A DNA stretch of 64,000 nt from Galaxea fascicularis (Eukaryota; Cnidaria; Anthozoa; Scleractinia; Euphylliidae), in the NCBI GenBank assembly GCA_948470475.1, contig OX419346.1, positions 2,647,231-2,711,230 on the forward strand, read 5' to 3'. A program made the translations under genes and the position numbers. The notes under the pieces were generated by a model that worked only from the letters and a program-made list of their open reading frames with translations, searched no databases and was not told where the DNA came from. Shown here piece after piece: positions 1-11,968 of this stretch (position 1 is its first letter; each line of letters begins with the position of its first letter).

Positions 1-227
1 TCTTGCACACAGCTCAAATAAGAAGAGAAATAATGTTTTGGGAGTTTTTAGAAGCATTTCAACATCATTTCTAGACTCCTCTTTGAACTAGGCAAACTTT
101 CAGCCAAATTCCAAATTTGACCCAAAACTGGCCAAAAGCATGGGTTAACCCCTTTGGGTTTTGGTCAAAATTTCAACTTTGCTGAAATCTTGCACACAGC
201 TCAAATAAGAAGAGAAATAATGTTTTG

Positions 228-266
228 GGAGTTTTTAGAAGCATTTCAACATCATTTCTAGACTCC
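228..266. other. Second dyad around TCTAGA (monomer 41-79)
   Basis: GGAGT (41-45) pairs with ACTCC (75-79), and TAGAA (49-53) pairs with TTCTA (69-73). A TTT/G internal loop separates the two stems and a 15-base loop (54-68) closes the structure. Many domain markers fall in this segment: g51t, a52g, g54t, c55t, t58g, c60t, c60g, a64c, c66t, t70g and the c71-to-TT insertion. The loop therefore seems less constrained than the stems. Shown in M2; it repeats in each monomer. Confidence 0.6.
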
Positions 267-290
267 TCTTTGAACTAGGCAAACTTTCAG

Positions 291-324
291 CCAAATTCCA
301 AATTTGACCCAAAACTGGCCAAAA
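291..324. other. Cluster of CCAAA(A) motifs at near-helical spacing (monomer 104-137)
   Basis: CCAAA or CCAAAA occurs at monomer positions 104, 111, 122 and 132, that is 7, 11 and 10 bp apart, and is mirrored by TTTGG and TTTTGG at 153-164. Phased A-tracts of this kind are known to curve DNA and influence nucleosome placement. The cluster forms the left half of the main dyad region. Several D6 alleles (g103c, c104t with c105t, a115t) change this cluster. Confidence 0.55.
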
Positions 325-356
325 GCATGGGTTAACCCCTTTGGGTTTTGGTCAAA
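303..356. other. Main dyad of the monomer, centred on GGGTTAACCC (monomer 116-169)
   Basis: An imperfect inverted repeat spans 54 bp. TTTGA plus CCAAAAC on the left (116-120, 122-128, with C121 bulged) pairs with GTTTTGG plus TCAAA on the right (158-169), 12 pairs in all. Inside it CCAAA (132-136) pairs with TTTGG (153-157), and GGG (142-144) pairs with CCC (149-151) over a TTAA loop. The structure recurs in nearly every monomer, shown here in M2. Short dyads that could extrude as hairpins are a known property of many centromeric satellites; whether this one forms in cells is inference. Variants c123t, t162c, a167c, a147g and a148g fall in it and weaken individual pairs. Confidence 0.75.
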
Positions 357-375
357 ATTTCAACTTTGCTGAAAT
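357..375. other. Small hairpin across the monomer boundary (monomer 170-187 plus base 1)
   Basis: ATTTCA (170-175) and TGAAAT (183-187 plus base 1 of the next monomer) form a perfect 6-bp inverted repeat with a 7-base loop ACTTTGC. The common allele t178g lies in the loop. The 186-bp monomers of the right domain lose one T of the left stem and so shorten this dyad. Functional meaning is unknown. Confidence 0.5.
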
Positions 376-2805
376 CTTGCACACAGCTCAAATAAGAAGA
401 GAAATAATGTTTTGGGAGTTTTTAGAAGCATTTCAACATCATTTCTAGACTCCTCTTTGAACTAGGCAAACTTTCAGCCAAATTCCAAATTTGACCCAAA
501 ACTGGCCAAAAGCATGGGTTAACCCCTTTGGGTTTTGGTCCAAATTTCAACTTTGCTGAAATCTTGCACACAGCTCAAATAAGAAGAGAAATAATGTTTT
601 GGGAGTTTTTAGAAGCATTTCAACATCATTTCTAGACTCCTCTTTGAACTAGGCAAACTTTCAGCCAAATTCCAAATTTGACCCAAAACTGGCCAAAAGC
701 ATGGGTTAACCCCTTTGGGTTTTGGTCAAAATTTCAACGTTGCTGAAATCTTGCACACAGCTCAAATAAGAAGAGAAATAATGTTTTGGGAGTTTTTAGA
801 AGCATTTCAACATCATTTCTAGACTCCTCTTTGAACTAGGCAAACTTTCGGCCAAATTCCAAATTTGACCCAAAACTGGCCAAAAGCATGGGTTAACCCC
901 TTTGGGTTTTGGTCCAAATTTCAACTTTGCTGAAATCTTGCACACAGCTCAAATAAGAAGAGAAATAATGTTTTTGGAGTTTTTAGAAGCATTTCAACAT
1001 CATTTCTAGACTCCTCTTTGAACTAGGCAAACTTTCAGCCAAATTCCAAATTTGACCCAAAACTGGCCAAAAGCATGGGTTAACCCCTTTGGGTTTTGGT
1101 CAAAATTTCAACTTTGCTGAAATCTTGCACACAGCTCAAATAAGAAGAGAAATAATGTTTTGGGAGTTTTTAGAAGCATTTCAACATCATTTCTAGACTC
1201 CTCTTTGAACTAGGCAAACTTTCAGCCAAATTCCAAATTTGACCCAAAACTGGCCAAAAGCATGGGTTAACCCCTTTGGGTTTTGGTCAAAATTTCAACG
1301 TTGCTGAAATCTTGGACACAGCTCAAATAAGAAGAGAAATAATGTTTTGGGAGTTTTTAGAAGCATTTCAACATCATTTCTAGACTCCTCTTTGAACTAG
1401 GCAAACTTTCAGCCAAATTCCAAATTTGACCCAAAACTGGCCAAAAGCATGGGTTAACCCCTTTGGGTTTTGGTCAAAATTTCAACGTTGCTGAAATCTT
1501 GCAAACAGCTCAAATAAGAAGAGAAATAATGTTTTGGGAGTTTTTAGAAGCATTTCAACATCATTTCTAGACTCCTCTTTGAACTAGGCAAACTTTCAGC
1601 CAAATTCCAAATTTGACCCAAAACTGGCCAAAAGCATGGGTTAACCCCTTTGGGTTTTGGTCAAAATTTCAACGTTGCTGAAATCTTGCAAACAGCTCAA
1701 ATAAGAAGAGAAATAATGTTTTGGGAGTTTTTAGAAGCATTTCAACATCATTTCTAGACTCCTCTTTGAACTAGGCAAACTTTCAGCCAAATTCCAAATT
1801 TGACCCAAAACTGGCCAAAAGCATGGGTTAACCCCTTTGGGTTTTGGTCAAAATTTCAACTTTGCTGAAATCTTGCACACAGCTCAAATAAGAAGAGAAA
1901 TAATGTTTTGGGAGTTTTTAGAAGCATTTCAACATCATTTCTAGACTCCTCTTTGAACTAGGCAAACTTTCAGCCAAATTCCAAATTTGACCCAAAACTG
2001 GCCAAAAGCATGGGTTAACCCCTTTGGGTTTTGGTCAAAATTTCAACTTTGCTGAAATCTTGCACACAGCTCAAATAAGAAGAGAAATAATGTTTTGGGA
2101 GTTTTTAGAAGCATTTCAACATCATTTCTAGACTCCTCTTTGAACTAGGCAAACTTTCAGCCAAATTCCAAATTTGACCCAAAACTGGCCAAAAGCATGG
2201 GTTAACCCCTTTGGGTTTTGGTCAAAATTTCAACTTTGCTGAAATCTTGCACACAGCTCAAATAAGAAGAGAAATAATGTTTTGGGAGTTTTTAGAAGCA
2301 TTTCAACATCATTTCTAGACTCCTCTTTGAACTAGGCAAACTTTCAGCCAAATTCCAAATTTGACCCAAAACTGGCCAAAAGCATGGGTTAACCCCTTTG
2401 GGTTTTGGTCAAAATTTCAACTTTGCTGAAATCTTGCACACAGCTCAAATAAGAAGAGAAATAATGTTTTGGGAGTTTTTAGAAGCATTTCAACATCATT
2501 TCTAGACTCCTCTTTGAACTAGGCAAACTTTCAGCCAAATTCCAAATTTGACCCAAAACTGGCCAAAAGCATGGGTTAACCCCTTTGGGTTTTGGTCAAA
2601 ATTTCAACGTTGCTGAAATCTTGCACACAGCTCAAATAAGAAGAGAAATAATGTTTTGGGAGTTTTTAGAAGCATTTCAACATCATTTCTAGACTCCTCT
2701 TTGAACTAGGCAAACTTTCGGCCAAATTCCAAATTTGACCCAAAACTGGCCAAAAGCATGGGTTAACCCCTTTGGGTTTTGGTCAAAATTTCAACTTTGC
2801 TGAAA

Positions 2806-3740
2806 TCTTGCACACAGCTCAAATAAGAAGAGAAATAATGTTTTGGGAGTTTTTAGAAGCATTTCAACATCATTTCTAGACTCCTCTTTGAACTAGGCAA
2901 ACTTTCAGCCAAATTCCAAATTTGACCCAAAACTGGCCAAAAGCATGGGTTAACCCCTTTGGGTTTTGGTCAAAATTTCAACTTTGCTGAAATCTTGCAC
3001 ACAGCTCAAATAAGAAGAGAAATAATGTTTTGGGAGTTTTTAGAAGCATTTCAACATCATTTCTAGACTCCTCTTTAAACTAGGCAAACTTTCAGCCAAA
3101 TTCCAAATTTGACCCAAAACTGGCCAAAAGCATGGGTTAACCCCTTTGGGTTTTGGTCAAAATTTCAACTTTGCTGAAATCTTGCACACAGCTCAAATAA
3201 GAAGAGAAATAATGTTTTGGGAGTTTTTAGAAGCATTTCAACATCATTTCTAGACTCCTCTTTGAACTAGGCAAACTTTCAGCCAAATTCCAAATTTGAC
3301 CCAAAACTGGCCAAAAGCATGGGTTAACCCCTTTGGGTTTTGGTCAAAATTTCAACTTTGCTGAAATCTTGCAAACAGCTCAAATAAGAAGAGAAATAAT
3401 GTTTTGGGAGTTTTTTGAAGCATTTCAACATCATTTCTAGACTCCTCTTTGAACTAGGCAAACTTTCAGCCAAATTCCAAATTTGACCCAAAACTGGCCA
3501 AAAGCATGCGTTAACCCCTTTGGGTTTTGGTCAAAATTTCAACGTTGCTGAAATCTTGCAAACAGCTCAAATAAGAAGAGAAATAATGTTTTGGGAGTTT
3601 TTAGAAGCATTTCAACATCATTTCTAGACTCCTCTTTGAACTAGGCAAACTTTCGGCCAAATTCCAAATTTGACCCAAAACTGGCCAAAAGCATGGGTTA
3701 ACCCCTTTGGGTTTTGGTCAAAATTTCAACTTTGCTGAAA
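2806..3740. repeat. D1 5-monomer unit, copy 1 (M16-M20)
   Basis: This 935-bp unit has five recognisable monomers: consensus; g85a; consensus; c8a with a50t, g143c (GCATGCG) and t178g; c8a with a102g. It is followed directly by a second copy with the same order and the same rare alleles. The rare pair a50t and g143c is seen only in M19 and M24, which makes a shared origin certain. Confidence 0.9.
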
Positions 3741-4675
3741 TCTTGCACACAGCTCAAATAAGAAGAGAAATAATGTTTTGGGAGTTTTTAGAAGCATTTC
3801 AACATCATTTCTAGACTCCTCTTTGAACTAGGCAAACTTTCAGCCAAATTCCAAATTTGACCCAAAACTGGCCAAAAGCATGGGTTAACCCCTTTGGGTT
3901 TTGGTCAAAATTTCAACTTTGCTGAAATCTTGCACACAGCTCAAATAAGAAGAGAAATAATGTTTTGGGAGTTTTTAGAAGCATTTCAACATCATTTCTA
4001 GACTCCTCTTTAAACTAGGCAAACTTTCAGCCAAATTCCAAATTTGACCCAAAACTGGCCAAAAGCATGGGTTAACCCCTTTGGGTTTTGGTCAAAATTT
4101 CAACTTTGCTGAAATCTTGCACACAGCTCAAATAAGAAGAGAAATAATGTTTTGGGAGTTTTTAGAAGCATTTCAACATCATTTCTAGACTCCTCTTTGA
4201 ACTAGGCAAACTTTCAGCCAAATTCCAAATTTGACCCAAAACTGGCCAAAAGCATGGGTTAACCCCTTTGGGTTTTGGTCAAAATTTCAACTTTGCTGAA
4301 ATCTTGCAAACAGCTCAAATAAGAAGAGAAATAATGTTTTGGGAGTTTTTTGAAGCATTTCAACATCATTTCTAGACTCCTCTTTGAACTAGGCAAACTT
4401 TCAGCCAAATTCCAAATTTGACCCAAAACTGGCCAAAAGCATGCGTTAACCCCTTTGGGTTTTGGTCAAAATTTCAACGTTGCTGAAATCTTGCAAACAG
4501 CTCAAATAAGAAGAGAAATAATGTTTTGGGAGTTTTTAGAAGCATTTCAACATCATTTCTAGACTCCTCTTTGAACTAGGCAAACTTTCGGCCAAATTCC
4601 AAATTTGACCCAAAACTGGCCAAAAGCATGGGTTAACCCCTTTGGGTTTTGGTCAAAATTTCAACTTTGCTGAAA
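3741..4675. repeat. D1 5-monomer unit, copy 2 (M21-M25)
   Basis: A direct tandem copy of 2806-3740; no difference was seen between them by eye. The next monomer (M26, 4676) has c97g+a102g and M27 has t31a, so copy 2 runs into the other D1 order (c8a/a102g, then c97g, then t31a). M21-M28 as a whole resemble M53-M60, 5,984 bp downstream. Confidence 0.9.
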
Positions 4676-7600
4676 TCTTGCACACAGCTCAAATAAGAAG
4701 AGAAATAATGTTTTGGGAGTTTTTAGAAGCATTTCAACATCATTTCTAGACTCCTCTTTGAACTAGGCAAAGTTTCGGCCAAATTCCAAATTTGACCCAA
4801 AACTGGCCAAAAGCATGGGTTAACCCCTTTGGGTTTTGGTCAAAATTTCAACTTTGCTGAAATCTTGCACACAGCTCAAATAAGAAGAGAAAAAATGTTT
4901 TGGGAGTTTTTAGAAGCATTTCAACATCATTTCTAGACTCCTCTTTGAACTAGGCAAACTTTCAGCCAAATTCCAAATTTGACCCAAAACTGGCCAAAAG
5001 CATGGGTTAACCCCTTTGGGTTTTGGTCAAAATTTCAACTTTGCTGAAATCTTGCACACAGCTCAAATAAGAAGAGAAATAATGTTTTGGGAGTTTTTAG
5101 AAGCATTTCAACATCATTTCTAGACTCCTCTTTGAACTAGGCAAACTTTCAGCCAAATTCCAAATTTGACCCAAAACTGGCCAAAAGCATGGGTTAACCC
5201 CTTTGGGTTTTGGTCAAAATTTCAACTTTGCTGAAATCTTGCACACAGCTCAAATAAGAAGAGAAATAATGTTTTGGGAGTTTTTAGAAGCATTTCAACA
5301 TCATTTCTAGACTCCTCTTTGAACTAGGCAAACGTTCAGCCAAATTCCAAATTTGACCCAAAACTGGCCAAAAGCATGGGTTAACCCCTTTGGGTTTTGG
5401 TCAAAATTTCAACTTTGCTGAAATCTTGCACACAGCTCAAATAAGAAGAGAAATAATGTTTTGGGAGTTTTTAGAAGCATTTCAACATCATTTCTAGACT
5501 CCTCTTTGAAGTAGGCAAACTTTCAGCCAAATTCCAAATTTGACCCAAAACTGGCCAAAAGCATGGGTTAACCCCTTTGGGTTTTGGTCAAAATTTCAAC
5601 TTTGCTGAAATCTTGCACACAGCTCAAATAAGAAGAGAAATAATGTTTTGGGAGTTTTTAGAAGCATTTCAACATCATTTCTAGACTCCTCTTTGAACTA
5701 GGCAAACTTTCAGCCAAATTCCAAATTTGACCCAAAACTGGCCAAAAGCATGGGTTAACCCCTTTGGGTTTTGGTCAAAATTTCAACTTTGCTGAAATCT
5801 TGCACACAGCTCAAATAAGAAGAGAAATAATGTTTTGGGAGTTTTTAGAAGCATTTCAACATCATTTCTAGACTCCTCTTTGAACTAGGCAAACTTTCAG
5901 CCAAATTCCAAATTTGACCCAAAACTGGCCAAAAGCATGGGTTAACCCCTTTGGGTTTTGGTCAAAATTTCAACTTTGCTGAAATCTTGCACACAGCTCA
6001 AATAAGAAGAGAAATAATGTTTTGGGAGTTTTTAGAAGCATTTCAACATCATTTCTAGACTCCTCTTTGAACTAGGCAAACTTTCAGCCAAATTCCAAAT
6101 TTGACCCAAAACTGGCCAAAAGCATGGGTTAACCCCTTTGGGTTTTGGTCAAAATTTCAACTTTGCTGAAATCTTGCACACAGCTCAAATAAGAAGAGAA
6201 ATAATGTTTTGGGAGTTTTTAGAAGCATTTCAACATCATTTCTAGACTCCTCTTTGAACTAGGCAAACTTTCAGCCAAATTCCAAATTTGACCCAAAACT
6301 GGCCAAAAGCATGGGTTAACCCCTTTGGGTTTTGGTCAAAATTTCAACGTTGCTGAAATCTTGCACACAGCTCAAATAAGAAGAGAAATAATGTTTTGGG
6401 AGTTTTTAGAAGCATTTCAACATCATTTCTAGACTCCTCTTTGAACTAGGCAAACTTTCGGCCAAATTCCAAATTTGACCCAAAACTGGCCAAAAGCATG
6501 GGTTAACCCCTTTGGGTTTTGGTCAAAATTTCAACTTTGCTGAAATCTTGCACACAGCTCAAATAAGAAGAGAAATAATGTTTTGGGAGTTTTTAGAAGC
6601 ATTTCAACATCATTTCTAGACTCCTCTTTGAACTAGGCAAACTTTCAGCCAAATTCCAAATTTGACCCAAAACTGTCCAAAAGCATGGGTTAACCCCTTT
6701 GGGTTTTGGTCAAAATTTCAACTTTGCTGAAATCTTGCACACAGCTCAAATAAGAAGAGAAATAATGTTTTGGGAGTTTTTAGAAGCATTTCAACATCAT
6801 TTCTAGACTCCTCTTTAAACTAGGCAAACTTTCAGCCAAATTCCAAATTTGACCCAAAACTGGCCAAAAGCATGGGTTAACCCCTTTGGGTTTTGGTCAA
6901 AATTTCAACTTTGCTGAAATCTTGCACACAGCTCAAATAAGAAGAGAAATAATGTTTTGGGAGTTTTTAGAAGCATTTCAACATCATTTCTAGACTCCTC
7001 TTTGAACTAGGCAAACTTTCAGCCAAATTCCAAATTTGACCCAAAACTGGCCAAAAGCATGGGTTAACCCCTTTGGGTTTTGGTCAAAATTTCAACGTTG
7101 CTGAAATCTTGCACACAGCTCAAATAAGAAGAGAAATAATGTTTTGGGAGTTTTTAGAAGCATTTCAACATCATTTCTAGACTCCTCTTTGAACTAGGCA
7201 AACTTTCGGCCAAATTCCAAATTTGACCCAAAACTGGCCAAAAGCATGGGTTAACCCCTTTGGGTTTTGGTCAAAATTTCAACTTTGCTGAAATCTTGCA
7301 CACAGCTCAAATAAGAAGAGAAATAATGTTTTGGGAGTTTTTAGAAGCATTTCAACATCATTTCTAGACTCCTCTTTGAACTAGGCAAACTTTCAGCCAA
7401 ATTCCAAATTTGACCCAAAACTGGCCAAAAGCATGGGTTAACCCCTTTGGGTTTTGGTCAAAATTTCAACGTTGCTGAAATCTTGCACACAGCTCAAATA
7501 AGAAGAGAAATAATGTTTTGGGAGTTTTTAGAAGCATTTCAACATCATTTCTAGACTCCTCTTTGAACTAGGCAAACTTTCAGCCAAATTCCAAATTTGA

Positions 7601-10472
7601 CCCAAAACTGGCCAAAAGCATGGGTTAACCCCTTTGGGTTTTGGTCAAAATTTCAACTTTGCTGAAATCTTGCACACAGCTCAAATAAGAAGAGAAATAA
7701 TGTTTTGGGAGTTTTTAGAAGCATTTCAACATCATTGCTAGACTCCTCTTTGAACTAGGCAAACTTTCAGCCAAATTCCAAATTTGACCCAAAACTGGCC
7801 AAAAGCATGGGTTAACCCCTTTGGGTTTTGGTCAAAATTTCAACTTTGCTGAAATCTTGCACACAGCTCAAATAAGAAGAGAAATAATGTTTTGGGAGTT
7901 TTTAGAAGCATTTCAACATCATTTCTAGACTCCTCTTTGAACTAGGCAAACGTTCAGCCAAATTCCAAATTTGACCCAAAACTGGCCAAAAGCATGGGTT
8001 AACCCCTTTGGGTTTTGGTCAAAATTTCAACTTTGCTGAAATCTTGCACACAGCTCAAATAAGAAGAGAAATAATGTTTTGGGAGTTTTTAGAAGCATTT
8101 CAACATCATTTCTAGACTCCTCTTTGAACTAGGCAAACTTTCAGCCAAATTCCAAATTTGACCCAAAACTGGCCAAAAGCATGGGTTAACCCCTTTGGGT
8201 TTTGGTCAAAATTTCAACTTTGCTGAAATCTTGCACACAGCTCAAATAAGAAGAGAAATAATGTTTTGGGAGTTTTTAGAAGCATTTCAACATCATTTCT
8301 AGACTCCTCTTTGAACTAGGCAAACTTTCAGCCAAATTCCAAATTTGACCCAAAACTGGCCAAAAGCATGGGTTAACCCCTTTGGGTTTTGGTCAAAATT
8401 TCAACTTTGCTGAAATCTTGCACACAGCTCAAATAAGAAGAGAAATAATGTTTTGGGAGTTTTTAGAAGCATTTCAACATCATTTCTAGACTCCTCTTTG
8501 AACTAGGCAAACTTTCAGCCAAATTCCAAATTTGACCCAAAACTGGCCAAAAGCATGGGTTAACCCCTTTGGGTTTTGGTCAAAATTTCAACGTTGCTGA
8601 AATCTTGCACACAGCTCAAATAAGAAGAGAAATAATGTTTTGGGAGTTTTTAGAAGCATTTCAACATCATTTCTAGACTCCTCTTTGAACTAGGCAAACT
8701 TTCAGCCAAATTCCAAATTTGACCCAAAACTGGCCAAAAGCATGGGTTAACCCCTTTGGGTTTTGGTCAAAATTTCAACGTTGCTGAAATCTTGCACACA
8801 GCTCAAATAAGAAGAGAAATAATGTTTTTGGAGTTTTTAGAAGCATTTCAACATCATTTCTAGACTCCTCTTTGAACTAGGCAAACTTTCAGCCAAATTC
8901 CAAATTTGACCCAAAACTGGCCAAAAGCATGGGTTAACCCCTTTGGGTTTTGGTCAAAATTTCAACTTTGCTGAAATCTTGCACACAGCTCAAATAAGAA
9001 GAGAAATAATGTTTTGGGAGTTTTTAGAAGCATTTCAACATCATTTCTAGACTCCTCTTTGAACTAGGCAAACTTTCAGCCAAATTCCAAATTTGACCCA
9101 AAACTGGCCAAAAGCATGGGTTAACCCCTTTGGGTTTTGGTCAAAATTTCAACGTTGCTGAAATCTTGCACACAGCTCAAATAAGAAGAGAAATAATGTT
9201 TTGGGAGTTTTTAGAAGCATTTCAACATCATTTCTAGACTCCTCTTTGAACTAGGCAAACTTTCGGCCAAATTCCAAATTTGACCCAAAACTGGCCAAAA
9301 GCATGGGTTAACCCCTTTGGGTTTTGGTCCAAATTTCAACGTTGCTTAAATCTTGCAAACAGCTCAAATAAGAAGAGAAATAATGTTTTGGGAGTTTTTA
9401 GAAGCATTTCAACATCATTTCTAGACTCCTCTTTGAACTAGGCAAACTTTCAGCCAAATTCCAAATTTGACCCAAAACTGGCCAAAAGCATGGGTTAACC
9501 CCTTTGGGTTTTGGTCAAAATTTCAACGTTGCTGAAATCTTGCAAACAGCTCAAATAAGAAGAGAAATAATGTTTTGGGAGTTTTTAGAAGCATTTCAAC
9601 ATCATTTCTAGACTCCTCTTTGAACTAGGCAAACTTTCGGCCAAATTCCAAATTTGACCCAAAACTGGCCAAAAGCATGGGTTAACCCCTTTGGGTTTTG
9701 GTCAAAATTTCAACTTTGCTGAAATCTTGCACACAGCTCAAATAAGAAGAGAAATAATGTTTTGGGAGTTTTTAGAAGCATTTCAACATCATTTCTAGAC
9801 TCCTCTTTGAACTAGGCAAACTTTCAGCCAAATTCCAAATTTGACCCAAAACTGGCCAAAAGCATGGGTTAACCCCTTTGGGTTTTGGTCAAAATTTCAA
9901 CTTTGCTGAAATCTTGCACACAGCTCAAATAAGAAGAGAAATAATGTTTTGGGAGTTTTTAGAAGCATTTCAACATCATTTCTAGACTCCTCTTTAAACT
10001 AGGCAAACTTTCAGCCAAATTCCAAATTTGACCCAAAACTGGCCAAAAGCATGGGTTAACCCCTTTGGGTTTTGGTCAAAATTTCAACTTTGCTGAAATC
10101 TTGCACACAGCTCAAATAAGAAGAGAAATAATGTTTTGGGAGTTTTTAGAAGCATTTCAACATCATTTCTAGACTCCTCTTTGAACTAGGCAAACTTTCA
10201 GCCAAATTCCAAATTTGACCCAAAACTGGCCAAAAGCATGGGTTAACCCCTTTGGGTTTTGGTCAAAATTTCAACGTTGCTGAAATCTTGCAAACAGCTC
10301 AAATAAGAAGAGAAATAATGTTTTGGGAGTTTTTAGAAGCATTTCAACATCATTTCTAGACTCCTCTTTGAACTAGGCAAACTTTCAGCCAAATTCCAAA
10401 TTTGACCCAAAACTGGCCAAAAGCATGGGTTAACCCCTTTGGGTTTTGGTCAAAATTTCAACGTTGCTGAAA

Positions 10473-11407
10473 TCTTGCAAACAGCTCAAATAAGAAGAGA
10501 AATAATGTTTTGGGAGTTTTTAGAAGCATTTCAACATCATTTCTAGACTCCTCTTTGAACTAGGCAAACTTTCGGCCAAATTCCAAATTTGACCCAAAAC
10601 TGGCCAAAAGCATGGGTTAACCCCTTTGGGTTTTGGTCAAAATTTCAACTTTGCTGAAATCTTGCACACAGCTCAAATAAGAAGAGAAATAATGTTTTGG
10701 GAGTTTTTAGAAGCATTTCAACATCATTTCTAGACTCCTCTTTGAACTAGGCAAAGTTTCGGCCAAATTCCAAATTTGACCCAAAACTGGCCAAAAGCAT
10801 GGGTTAACCCCTTTGGGTTTTGGTCAAAATTTCAACTTTGCTGAAATCTTGCACACAGCTCAAATAAGAAGAGAAAAAATGTTTTGGGAGTTTTTAGAAG
10901 CATTTCAACATCATTTCTAGACTCCTCTTTGAACTAGGCAAACTTTCAGCCAAATTCCAAATTTGACCCAAAACTGGCCAAAAGCATGGGTTAACCCCTT
11001 TGGGTTTTGGTCAAAATTTCAACTTTGCTGAAATCTTGCACACAGCTCAAATAAGAAGAGAAATAATGTTTTGGGAGTTTTTAGAAGCATTTCAACATCA
11101 TTTCTAGACTCCTCTTTGAACTAGGCAAACTTTCAGCCAAATTCCAAATTTGACCCAAAACTGGCCAAAAGCATGGGTTAACCCCTTTGGGTTTTGGTCA
11201 AAATTTCAACTTTGCTGAAATCTTGCACACAGCTCAAATAAGAAGAGAAATAATGTTTTGGGAGTTTTTAGAAGCATTTCAACATCATTTCTAGACTCCT
11301 CTTTGAACTAGGCAAACTTTCAGCCAAATTCCAAATTTGACCCAAAACTGGCCAAAAGCATGGGTTAACCCCTTTGGGTTTTGGTCAAAATTTCAACGTT
11401 GCTGAAA
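10473..11407. repeat. D1 second 5-monomer unit, copy 1 (M57-M61)
   Basis: The 935-bp unit has this order: c8a+a102g; c97g+a102g; t31a (AGAAAAAATG); consensus; t178g. It starts a run of four related copies that ends at 13,838. The t178g at the end of one copy precedes the c8a at the start of the next, so the two alleles are joined across the unit boundary. Confidence 0.88.
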
Positions 11408-11968
11408 TCTTGCAAACAGCTCAAATAAGAAGAGAAATAATGTTTTGGGAGTTTTTAGAAGCATTTCAACATCATTTCTAGACTCCTCTTTGAACTAGGC
11501 AAACTTTCGGCCAAATTCCAAATTTGACCCAAAACTGGCCAAAAGCATGGGTTAACCCCTTTGGGTTTTGGTCAAAATTTCAACTTTGCTGAAATCTTGC
11601 ACACAGCTCAAATAAGAAGAGAAATAATGTTTTGGGAGTTTTTAGAAGCATTTCAACATCATTTCTAGACTCCTCTTTGAACTAGGCAAAGTTTCGGCCA
11701 AATTCCAAATTTGACCCAAAACTGGCCAAAAGCATGGGTTAACCCCTTTGGGTTTTGGTCAAAATTTCAACTTTGCTGAAATCTTGCACACAGCTCAAAT
11801 AAGAAGAGAAATAATGTTTTGGGAGTTTTTAGAAGCATTTCAACATCATTTCTAGACTCCTCTTTGAACTAGGCAAACTTTCAGCCAAATTCCAAATTTG
11901 ACCCAAAACTGGCCAAAAGCATGGGTTAACCCCTTTGGGTTTTGGTCAAAATTTCAACGTTGCTGAAA
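11408..11968. repeat. D1 second unit, shortened 3-monomer copy (M62-M64)
   Basis: This 561-bp copy keeps c8a+a102g (M62) and c97g+a102g (M63), then passes directly to a t178g monomer without t31a (M64). Compared with the 5-mer around it, two whole monomers are missing. The register is kept, as expected of unequal exchange between copies of the unit. Confidence 0.85.

Larger units (their letters stand above)
188..374. repeat. Reference monomer (M2), matches the consensus
   Basis: This copy matches the majority base at every position and serves as the coordinate reference (monomer position p is window position 187+p). It has 69 G or C in 187 bases (36.9%). It contains three restriction-type palindromes: TCTAGA at 70-75, TGGCCA at 129-134, and GTTAAC inside the 10-bp palindrome GGGTTAACCC at 142-151. 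CAAATTTG at 112-119 is another short palindrome. It has no CG dinucleotide. A/T tracts of 3-5 bases recur about every 10-12 bp. The longest + strand reading frame from an ATG (position 33) stops after 13 codons. Confidence 0.97.

Noticed and set aside
231..236. Pol III terminator (TTTTT) or AATAAT as a polyadenylation signal
   Set aside because: Both are short AT-rich words expected in a 37% GC repeat, and no promoter or transcript structure goes with them.
329..338. GGGTTAACCC as telomeric sequence
   Set aside because: GGGTTA occurs once per monomer as half of a palindrome and is not tandemly repeated as a telomere would be.
188..374. Arabidopsis-type 178-bp, maize CentC or human alpha satellite
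   Set aside because: The length differs, and apart from short stretches such as TGTTTTGG no resemblance is seen to the consensus sequences I remember.
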